Shown here: positions 1 through 5,630 of the stretch, in pieces | Position numbering within the stretch: position 1 is the stretch's first letter | Layout: every line of letters starts with the position of its first letter | Origin: an uncultured Oscillospiraceae bacterium | Lineage (GTDB): Bacteria; Bacillota; Clostridia; Oscillospirales; Acutalibacteraceae | NCBI GenBank assembly: GCA_905200265.1 | Contig: CAJKJS010000078.1 | Coordinates: 1 to 6,636 of the forward strand | DNA: 6,636 nucleotides | Direction of reading: 5' to 3' | Notes under the pieces: model-generated | The model's input: the letters and a program-made list of their open reading frames with translations, nothing else | The model's database searches: none | What the model was told of the DNA's origin: nothing | Position numbers and translations under genes: made by a program

Positions 1-351
1 ATTGAAATTCAAGCATAACGATATGGACTCCTTGGAGAAACAACTCCAGAAATGGACCCATTGTTTTAATGCCTGCAAGCCTTTTTCTAACGTTTTGTCC
101 CCTGTCTCCTGCCAGGCCCGCAGGATTCCCTCCCCACAGGCACAGGGGTCCACCACACCGTCCAGCGGTTCCATCCCCGCCGGACGGCCATCGGGTAACT
201 GACGGTACACGGCTTCCCGGGCCATGGGAATAACTATATCCATACGGCCCGCTTCCAAGAATGCCTGCATGGCCGTACCATGCTCCCAGTTGTGCCGCTG
301 GGTGGCAAGCAAAGCTTTCTCCGCACGGGTTAAAAAGGGGATTACATTCAT
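1..351 (-). CDS. Glycoside hydrolase family 88/105-like protein (N-terminal part; cut by left edge)
   Basis: This is the first 117 codons of a gene that continues past the left edge. The start ATG at 351 has a good GAGGAG ribosome binding site about 7 nt upstream. The protein begins MNVIPFLTRAEKALL and shows QRHNWEHGTAMQAFLE at residues 18-33 and VVDPCACGE at 66-74. These match the N-terminal helices of a clade of (alpha/alpha)6-barrel hydrolases related to GH88/GH105, known for unsaturated uronyl or rhamnogalacturonyl hydrolase activity; the DP(C/A)AxGE segment is a hallmark I recall from that clade. No signal peptide is seen, so it should act in the cytoplasm. It follows the GH2 gene after a terminator-like hairpin, which suggests joint glycan or glycoside breakdown. 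The last ~16 codons before the edge (residues after about 100) no longer resemble the family in this frame, while other frames do (see findings). Substrate cannot be told. Confidence 0.68.
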   Translation of the reverse strand, partial: MNVIPFLTRAEKALLATQRHNWEHGTAMQAFLEAGRMDIVIPMAREAVYRQLPDGRPAGMEPLDGVVDPCACGEGILRAWQETGDKTLEKGLQALKQWVHFWSCFSKESISLCLNFN

Positions 352-367
352 ATATGTCTCCTCTCTG

Positions 368-383
368 CCCATCGATCGATGGG
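368..383. repeat. 16-bp perfect palindrome before the GH88-like gene
   Basis: CCCATCGATCGATGGG is a perfect inverted repeat lying between the terminator hairpin (399-426) and the ribosome binding site of the GH88-like gene. It could be the binding site of a dimeric regulator, or in the transcript a short hairpin near the translation start. There is no room for a full promoter between it and the hairpin, so it would act on read-through RNA or as an operator/roadblock. Role is inferred only from symmetry and position. Confidence 0.4.
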
Positions 384-398
384 GCTTACAAAACAAAG

Positions 399-426
399 AA
401 GGGGTTCCTCCCTAGGGGAACCCCTT
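399..426 (-). terminator. Intrinsic terminator after the GH2 gene (bidirectional form)
   Basis: A perfect 10-bp stem (AAGGGGTTCC pairing with GGAACCCCTT) with an 8-nt centre begins 12 nt past the GH2 stop codon. In the minus-strand transcript it is followed by CTTTGTTTTG; on the plus strand it runs into TTTTT, so it can work in both directions. It separates the GH2 gene from the GH88-like gene, which then would depend on read-through because no promoter is visible in the remaining ~45 bp. Confidence 0.72.
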
Positions 427-438
427 TTTCGCCTTACA

Positions 439-2244
439 TTACCGATACAGGCCGCTTTCAGGGTCCACTGGTTCGGTATTGATGGCCCGAATTTTTTCGG
501 GGTCCACTTTGAAATGCCGCTGCATATCCATTAGACCGTTTTGTTCCTGCTGTACATCGGTAATTTGCGTATAACAATAACCCACAATTTGGGGAATCTG
601 CCGGATCGCCTTGGTAATAGAGCCAAACCGGCGCAAAAATGCCTCTTCTCCCTGGACTTTATCACCATAGCCCCAGCCATTTTCGCTGTCTTGCAGCGCA
701 ATCCCGCCGTATTCACTAATGATGATCGGTTGTCCCTGATACGTGAACGTATCAGCTAAAGCCGCTTTAAAGCCGTTGTGGTATACCTCACCTTGCCGGA
801 TCTGCTCAAAAAAGCGAGTATACCGTGCCAAAAAGCGTGCGCCGTCCGCTTCATAATCGTGCAGGGTCAGAATGTCCGATACGGTATGTTCCCACCCGTC
901 ATTGACAATCACCGGCCGCATGGGGTCCAGAGATTTGGTCAGATGGTAAATCGCCTGGGTAAAGTGTTGTTGGGCGGAGTCCGTCTTAATTTGTCCGACC
1001 CCCCAGGATTCGTTAAATGGCGTCCATGTAATAATACTGGGATGATTTTCATACTGCCGTACAATCTCTGTCCAACGGGTTGCAAACGATTGCACCGCTT
1101 CTGCCCCAAATGTATAAGCCGAAGGTGCTTCACACCAAACCAATAGCCCTTTTACATCCGCCCAGTAGAAGAATCGCTCGTCCTCTACTTTTTGGTGCTT
1201 GCGCACCCCGTTATAACCCAGCTGTAAGGTTTTTTCAATGTCTTCCTGCAAAGCAGCCTCATCCGGCGGCGTCAGGCCCGATTCTTCCCAGTACCCTTGA
1301 TCCAGCAGCAGCCGCTGGTACAACGGTTCGCCATTTAAAAGTACCTGTCCGTTCTGGGTTCGGATTTCCCGCAGCCCAAAGTACGACCATACGTCATCCT
1401 GTACAGCACCAGCTTGCCGCACCGTTAGATGCAAATCATACAGCGCGGGGTCCTCCGGCGTCCAGGGATGCAGCCCCCAGGGATACCGGTCGTCAGGTTC
1501 CGAAAGCAAATCCATGACCACATGGAACTGCCCTGTGGTTACCGGCACCGGAACTTGCACACAGCTAACCCGTACATTTTCGAAAAAGGCCTCGGCTTGT
1601 AGGGTTACTTCTTGCGCAGTTTTGGGAGCCTCCACCTTTCCTTTTAGCTCCACACTCCCTTTGGTCCATAGGGGTGTTATCTGCAATTCGGTCACCGCAC
1701 ACTGGGGTACATATTCCAGCCATACGGTTTTCCATATCCCGGTAGTTTGCACATACCAGCAGGTAAAACTTTCAGGCACCCACCGCTGTTTGCCGCGCAT
1801 TTGCGCCGGGTCCATGCTGTCGCTGGCTCGCACCGTAATACGGTTTTCTCCCGGTTTCACCCAGGCCGTCACATCCAGTGAAAAACGGGTGTATCCACCC
1901 CGGTGACTCCCGGCAAAGGTACCGTTTACCCACACCCGGGCTTCATCGTCGCACCCTTCCAGGTGTAACATCACCCGGTTCCCCCGTAAGGTTTCTTCCG
2001 GTACCTGAATCGTCCGGCTGTACCATACCACAGGGTGAAACGTCGTGTCACCTACGCCACTTTTTTCTGTTTCATAGGAAAACGGGACTTGAATAATTTG
2101 GGAGGAAGGTAAGCCCTGCTCCCAATGTTCCCGTTCGCCCCGGTCATCGTCATCAAAGGCGAAATCCCAAGGCCCGTTTAGGTTGTCCCATGTATCCCGC
2201 ACCAGTTGGGGGCGGGGATAGTCGGGACGGTAGCTGATGGTCAT
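439..2244 (-). CDS. Intracellular glycoside hydrolase family 2 enzyme (beta-galactosidase/beta-glucuronidase type)
   Basis: A complete 601-residue retaining beta-glycosidase. The order of domains is a jelly-roll sugar-binding domain at about 8-178 (PRPQ, LNGPWDF near the start; QTTGIWKTVWLE at 166-177 closes it), an Ig-like domain at about 180-292, and a TIM barrel from about 295. The catalytic acid/base is Glu412 in TPFNESWG and the nucleophile is Glu511 in IISEYGG. There is no signal peptide, so it works on imported glycosides. At ~600 residues it is the short three-domain form, without the extra C-terminal domains of LacZ. The NRYYGWY-type segment of classical beta-glucuronidases is not seen; LTLHDYEADG (459-468) stands in the corresponding stretch. 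Sugar specificity is therefore open. The start ATG follows AAAGGAG at 9 nt. It lies 40 bp after the alpha/beta hydrolase, with a hairpin in between. Confidence 0.92.
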   Translation of the reverse strand: MTISYRPDYPRPQLVRDTWDNLNGPWDFAFDDDDRGEREHWEQGLPSSQIIQVPFSYETEKSGVGDTTFHPVVWYSRTIQVPEETLRGNRVMLHLEGCDDEARVWVNGTFAGSHRGGYTRFSLDVTAWVKPGENRITVRASDSMDPAQMRGKQRWVPESFTCWYVQTTGIWKTVWLEYVPQCAVTELQITPLWTKGSVELKGKVEAPKTAQEVTLQAEAFFENVRVSCVQVPVPVTTGQFHVVMDLLSEPDDRYPWGLHPWTPEDPALYDLHLTVRQAGAVQDDVWSYFGLREIRTQNGQVLLNGEPLYQRLLLDQGYWEESGLTPPDEAALQEDIEKTLQLGYNGVRKHQKVEDERFFYWADVKGLLVWCEAPSAYTFGAEAVQSFATRWTEIVRQYENHPSIITWTPFNESWGVGQIKTDSAQQHFTQAIYHLTKSLDPMRPVIVNDGWEHTVSDILTLHDYEADGARFLARYTRFFEQIRQGEVYHNGFKAALADTFTYQGQPIIISEYGGIALQDSENGWGYGDKVQGEEAFLRRFGSITKAIRQIPQIVGYCYTQITDVQQEQNGLMDMQRHFKVDPEKIRAINTEPVDPESGLYR

Positions 2245-2268
2245 ACTTTTTGTCTCCTTTCTTAAAAG

Positions 2269-2303
2269 AGCCCGTTAGGGTCCATCACCGGACCAGACGG
2301 GCT
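2269..2303 (-). terminator. Hairpin over the stop codon of the alpha/beta hydrolase (weak terminator or attenuator)
   Basis: Outer stem AGCCCGT/ACGGGCT (7 bp), a small internal loop, inner stem GGTCC/GGACC (5 bp) and a 6-nt loop. The stop codon TGA at 2287-2285 sits in or beside the loop, and the 3' coding end (KARLVR) forms one arm. In the minus-strand RNA it is followed by CTTTTAAG, a short U run, and then directly by the ribosome binding site of the GH2 gene. On the plus strand it is followed by TTTT. The short U tract suggests partial rather than full termination. Confidence 0.5.
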
Positions 2304-3328
2304 TTTTGACTGCGCACTTTGCGGGCGCGCAGGTATTTCTGATTTTCTTGCCCTTCCAAAAAGGCAAAAATGCGCTGCCAATACAGCTGTAGTACCGGAC
2401 GTTTACTCATAAAGATTTCATGTTTGGTATGAGACATACGGAAAAACAGCCCCTTTGGCACCCGGCGAATAAATTCTCGCTGGCCCCGTTCTGTAACCCA
2501 AATATCTTTTTCCGCTGAGAAAAGCAACACGGGCGCCTTAATCCGACGGCAGTTTTCCGGCCGCCGTACATCCCGGGTTGCACGAATCGAGGCCTGCACC
2601 CACCCAAATGTGGGCGAACAATTTTGCAGGTACGGGTCCTGCACGCACAGTTCGTGATAATATAAATACCGCTGCTCACAGGTATCGCAGCTGGCAGCAA
2701 AATTCGCTTCAGGTTTAAACACCTCTCCCGTTACCGAGCGTTTGCGCTGGCCCAGCAACGACATGAGAGTAGCCGCCACGTAGGTAGGCGTTTCCGGCAG
2801 GTTATTCAGACGAATCGACAACATCGGAGAAGACAAAATGGCTTTCTGAAATAGACCGGGATCGGCTTCCAGCGCACCGGCTGCAATACAGCCCCCCATA
2901 CTGTGAGAAAACAGAAAAAGCGGCTTTGCCATCTGTTTTTTTGCGCCAATAAAACGTGCAAAGTATAGAAGGTCCTGCACGTAATCTTCAAACCGGCCCA
3001 CATGGGTCAGCGGCCCCTGGGGTACCTCCCGGTAGGAATGGCCGTGTCCCCGGTGATCGATGAGCGCACAGGAATACCCATGCTGCAAAAACAGGTACGC
3101 CACTTCCCGGTATTTTTCCGCACTTTCTGTAAACCCATGAGCGACCACCACGGTTCCCTTCACCGGGTTTTGTTCATTCCCGTCCGCGCGATATAACACC
3201 CCGTGGAGTTTTTCTCCCGGGCGACGGGTAAACCACACGTCTTCCCGTCGTGCCATGAGATACGGTTCGGCCGTATCCCGCATACGGACCAAAAACTCAT
3301 TGTCGTCAAAAATCACCAGTTCTTCCAT
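2285..3328 (-). CDS. Alpha/beta hydrolase, lysophospholipase/monoacylglycerol lipase type
   Basis: A complete 347-residue serine hydrolase of the PldB/monoglyceride lipase branch (Hydrolase_4 / serine aminopeptidase S33 fold). Visible landmarks are VVAHGFTES at 61-69 (oxyanion-hole HG), the DHRGHGHS loop at 91-98, the nucleophile elbow SHSMGG with Ser143, the acid Asp275 in SAEKDIWV, and the catalytic His303 in TKHEIF. There is no signal peptide or membrane segment, so it is likely cytosolic or loosely membrane-bound; the tail (331-347) is strongly basic. The substrate is probably an acyl ester such as a lysophospholipid or monoglyceride, but other esters are possible. The start ATG follows AAAGGAG at about 8 nt, and it begins 34 bp after the RnfA-like gene, so it most likely belongs to that operon. 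An ester-removing role next to the two downstream glycosidases would also fit. Confidence 0.88.
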   Translation of the reverse strand: MEELVIFDDNEFLVRMRDTAEPYLMARREDVWFTRRPGEKLHGVLYRADGNEQNPVKGTVVVAHGFTESAEKYREVAYLFLQHGYSCALIDHRGHGHSYREVPQGPLTHVGRFEDYVQDLLYFARFIGAKKQMAKPLFLFSHSMGGCIAAGALEADPGLFQKAILSSPMLSIRLNNLPETPTYVAATLMSLLGQRKRSVTGEVFKPEANFAASCDTCEQRYLYYHELCVQDPYLQNCSPTFGWVQASIRATRDVRRPENCRRIKAPVLLFSAEKDIWVTERGQREFIRRVPKGLFFRMSHTKHEIFMSKRPVLQLYWQRIFAFLEGQENQKYLRARKVRSQKARLVR

Positions 3329-3362
3329 GTTTTCTTCTCCTTTCCCATCCCTACCTGCACAT

Positions 3363-3959
3363 TCAGTTCCAAAACAGTGTGCTACCGGTAAAGCCCATGA
3401 GCCCCAGTGCCAATAATCCTAAAAACAGAAAGGCTGCCGGCAATCCCCGCAAAGCCCGAGGAATCTGTTCATCATACAGTTTAGGCCACACCGGCGCTAA
3501 CATACAAATGGCCAGATAAAAAGCGGCCCCCGTTCCCACACAGTATAGGGCGCCCTGCCAGAAGTTCCATTCTCGCATAACAGCCACAAATGGCAAAGCC
3601 ATCACCACCGTGTTAATGGCAGCGGTGGGCATCATCTGGTCAACTTTCTGGAAAAAATGGGGAACCGCCGCGGACAGAATCAGCATACCCAGCAGATACC
3701 ACACCGCGCAACTCACCGCATACGTGAGGGTCAACACCACCGGCTCTGTATACAAAGGGTTTAAAAAACTTTGAATAAAACAAGAAGTTGAGTAGGTAAG
3801 AAGAGAAAATACGGTTACAAGTCCCGCGTACAAAAACGGAGTTTTACTTTTGCGCGACGTACGCAACAGGCGGGAAAGGCCCGCTCCACCGGACAGAAGC
3901 AAATTCTCCGTCGTAAACGCTGCTAAAGCCGTTAAAAGGCAGATCACCGCTTCGTTCAT
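3363..3959 (-). CDS. rnfA: RnfA-like integral membrane protein lacking the cluster cysteines
   Basis: A 198-residue, about six-segment membrane protein of the RnfA/RsxA (NqrE) family. The C-terminal signature is clear: IPRALRGLP at 166-174 and GLLALGLMGFTG at 181-192, as in true RnfA (KAFRGTP...LAFMGFSG). The N terminus (ENLLLSGGAGLSRLL) aligns with NNFVLSRFLGICPFLG, which puts Ser29 where the first cluster cysteine belongs; MPTAAINTVV (110-119) aligns with LPLITTNCAV, which puts Thr117 at the second. In Rnf and Na+-NQR these cysteines, with those of the E/D partner, hold an intramembrane [2Fe-2S] cluster. I chose ATG 3959 over the in-frame GTG at 3983 because an AAGGAGGG site precedes the ATG and an ATGA overlap couples it to the E-like gene. 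The symbol marks homology only; the electron-transfer role is doubtful. Confidence 0.8.
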   Translation of the reverse strand: MNEAVICLLTALAAFTTENLLLSGGAGLSRLLRTSRKSKTPFLYAGLVTVFSLLTYSTSCFIQSFLNPLYTEPVVLTLTYAVSCAVWYLLGMLILSAAVPHFFQKVDQMMPTAAINTVVMALPFVAVMREWNFWQGALYCVGTGAAFYLAICMLAPVWPKLYDEQIPRALRGLPAAFLFLGLLALGLMGFTGSTLFWN

Positions 3960-4618
3960 GACTCTTCCCTCCTTTTTGCCCACTTACGGCGCACCTGGTT
4001 CCCTTTTTGCAGGGCGGCAGCCAGAACACCTAGTAACAAAAGCCCAAAGAAAGGCTGAGCCGCTACTTCACTGGGAACAATTCCCCACACGTCTCCCTGC
4101 TGCCACCATACGGAACCAGCCAGCAACGTACGAAGGCCACCTACTATGACGGCCACAGCGCCAAATCCAAAAGCGGCTCCCAGTGAATCGGCTAATGTGC
4201 CCATCAGCACATGACCCGGCGCATAATCCGATGCATGCGATAGCATCACACTTCCCACTGCCATTAAGCATCCCACTTCTCCGGTGGTACGCAATAGCCA
4301 CGGCTGCCATACATGAACCAGCCACAAAAGGGCCGCCGCCAATACGACCGAAATGGGCGGCCGCAGCCAAATGGGCAGCCGCTGGCCGATGAGGCTGCTA
4401 AGAAGACATACCGGCACCATGGTCACCACACACAACAGACACAGGGCCAGGGCCGATTCCCAGCCATTCGCTCCTGCTAAAATGGGAAAAACTCCAAGAC
4501 CGGCGGTCAGCACCGCGTTTCTTGTAAAAAGGGGACCTTCAAAAGCGTTCCATAGCTGACGCGCATATTTACGCCGTCTCAGTTGCGCTCTTCTTCTTTC
4601 GATGCGGCTTTTCGCCAT
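3956..4618 (-). CDS. rnfE: RnfE-like integral membrane protein lacking the cluster cysteines
   Basis: A 220-residue membrane protein of the RnfE/RsxE (NqrD) family. NAVLTAGLGVFPILA at 34-48 matches NPVLVQLLGLCPTLA of RnfE, and ADSLGAAFGFGAVAVIVGGLR (143-163) matches the DxLGMGLGFTxAL...IRELL stretch. About six hydrophobic segments are present. The residue aligned with the first cluster cysteine is Phe44, and the second (NC in VNCIILGR) falls on Gly122-Ser123, so neither ligand is kept. The protein also has a basic N-terminal extension of about 30 residues (Arg/Lys-rich, 1-20) and a basic tail. The start ATG has an AAGGAGGGG site 6 nt upstream. Its first 50 bp overlap the end of the D-like gene, and its TGA overlaps the ATG of the A-like gene. 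RnfG, which normally lies between D and E, is absent. The symbol marks homology only. Confidence 0.78.
   Translation of the reverse strand: MAKSRIERRRAQLRRRKYARQLWNAFEGPLFTRNAVLTAGLGVFPILAGANGWESALALCLLCVVTMVPVCLLSSLIGQRLPIWLRPPISVVLAAALLWLVHVWQPWLLRTTGEVGCLMAVGSVMLSHASDYAPGHVLMGTLADSLGAAFGFGAVAVIVGGLRTLLAGSVWWQQGDVWGIVPSEVAAQPFFGLLLLGVLAAALQKGNQVRRKWAKRREES
3967..3974 (-). promoter_or_regulatory. Ribosome binding site fixing the RnfA-like start
   Basis: AAGGAGGG lies 7 nt upstream of ATG 3959 and inside the upstream gene. A possible GTG start at 3983 would lie upstream of this site and has no comparable one, so the ATG is preferred. Confidence 0.75.
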
Positions 4619-5570
4619 GACCGTCCCCTCCTTTTCGATTTTTCACTTTTTCCACCAACTGGTCTGTCAGCGGTGTCAGGGCATTGAGCAGTAAAACCGC
4701 AAAGACGCCTTCTTGTTCATAGGCACCACCATACTGCAATCCCATCAATAAAAATCCTCCCAATAAGCCAAGCAGAAACCGTCCCTCTTTGGTTTTCGGG
4801 GCTGTAACGGGATCGGTTACCATGAAACACAGCACAAACAAAATCCCGCCGCCCAGCAGTTCGGATTTTAAACTTGTCAGAGAGGAAAGGGGAATTCTGG
4901 GCCAGAACCACGCTACCGCTGAAGCGGTAAGCAGCATGCCCATCGGCATACGAAAATCAATGCGCCGCCTGACCAGTAAAAATAAGAATCCCGCTACAAT
5001 TACCACCGCCGCCGTGGCTCCCATGGGCCCCGCATACCGGCCAAACAGCATATCAAAGGGCTGTAGATCCGACACGATTCCCTTTTTTAGCGAAGCCGCA
5101 GGCGATTGCGTCACGGTACAGACCCCTTCCCACAGAGTCACACCGCCGCCGGCTTTCATATCATAGTAAGAAAAGACGGTTTCGGGCCACAGCACCGTAA
5201 CCAGCGCTAATCCCGCTGCTGCTGGGTGGAACACATAATGCTGGCCGCCAAAGGCCTCCCGGCATACACATACCGCAAACAGAGAGGCCAGTGCCGGGAT
5301 AAACAGCGGTACATTGACGGGCAACATGAGTCCTACTATCATGCCAACCGTCAGGCAAGAAAGGTCTGGAATATCCCGAATGCCACGGATTAACCGAAAC
5401 GCAGCCGTTCCCACTACGGCAGAAAGCAACGATACGCCCAGCACCAACCCCACTCGTTCCCCGTAATATACGCAGGGGAGGATCGTAATGGCTAGTAACA
5501 CCAGTAACCAATCCCGTTGACTGGCATTCCCCGATTGCGTCGTGGGTATTGCCGTGTTTTTTTGATCCAT
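4569..5570 (-). CDS. rnfD: RnfD-like integral membrane subunit with altered FMN-attachment motif
   Basis: A 333-residue multi-pass membrane protein of the RnfD/NqrB family, close to full family length (about 310-350). Landmarks in order: LTVGMIVGLMLP (73-84), FGGQHYVFHPAAAG (107-120; family FGGLGxNxFNPAxxG), MVTDPVTAPKT (250-260; family MATDPVTSP), a GGA-YEQEGVFAVLLLNALTPLTD block (281-303). In RnfD a threonine in an SGATP-type motif is flavinylated by ApbE; here the aligned stretch reads VTQSP (153-157), one residue shorter and with Ser156 as the only likely acceptor. The last 25 residues are charged and rich in Lys/His. It is the first gene of the minus-strand operon; AAAGGGG lies about 9 nt before ATG 5570. 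In usual rnf operons RnfC precedes it, but here the neighbour is a divergent MecA-like gene. Confidence 0.85.
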   Translation of the reverse strand: MDQKNTAIPTTQSGNASQRDWLLVLLAITILPCVYYGERVGLVLGVSLLSAVVGTAAFRLIRGIRDIPDLSCLTVGMIVGLMLPVNVPLFIPALASLFAVCVCREAFGGQHYVFHPAAAGLALVTVLWPETVFSYYDMKAGGGVTLWEGVCTVTQSPAASLKKGIVSDLQPFDMLFGRYAGPMGATAAVVIVAGFLFLLVRRRIDFRMPMGMLLTASAVAWFWPRIPLSSLTSLKSELLGGGILFVLCFMVTDPVTAPKTKEGRFLLGLLGGFLLMGLQYGGAYEQEGVFAVLLLNALTPLTDQLVEKVKNRKGGDGHGEKPHRKKKSATETA

Positions 5571-5630
5571 GGGTCCTTTCCCCTTTCTAAATGTTTGCTG
5601 TCAGCCTCAAAAAATGGAGGTGTTCTCCTT
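5571..5630. promoter_or_regulatory. 60-bp divergent intergenic region
   Basis: The space between the RnfD-like start and the MecA-like start must carry or border the promoters of both transcripts. I see no pair of -35/-10 boxes with good match on either strand; the plus-strand promoter must lie largely within the rnfD-like coding start. The only clear signals are the two ribosome binding sites, facing outwards. Confidence 0.35.
5616..5622 (+). promoter_or_regulatory. Ribosome binding site favouring a TTG start at 5631
   Basis: GGAGGTG lies 8 nt before TTG 5631 but 14 nt before the next in-frame ATG (5637), which favours TTG. The GGAG can also pair with CTCC at 5625-5628 (4-bp stem, 5-nt loop), a weak hairpin that could lower translation. 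Confidence 0.5.

Noticed and set aside
778..1906. Plus-strand open frames of 120-145 codons opposite the GH2 gene
   Set aside because: They are shadows of the GH2 coding strand: no ribosome sites, no domain-like sequence, overlapping each other in different frames.
3747..3775. Promoter-like pair inside the RnfA-like gene on the minus strand (TTCAAA, 17 nt, TATACA)
   Set aside because: Each box matches only 4 of 6 consensus bases, it is about 420 bp from the next start, and the AT-rich patch simply encodes FIQSFLNPLY.
3960..3983. GTG start at 3983 adding eight residues to the RnfA-like protein
   Set aside because: The added codons contain the ribosome binding site of ATG 3959, and family members start at the ATG position.
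4789..5166. 125-codon plus-strand open frame opposite the RnfD-like gene
   Set aside because: Low-complexity shadow of a real membrane-protein gene without start signals.
5517..5630. Longer N terminus for the MecA-like protein starting at ATG 5517
   Set aside because: It would overlap the start of the RnfD-like gene on the other strand, has no ribosome site, and adds residues unlike MecA; GGAGGTG points to 5631.
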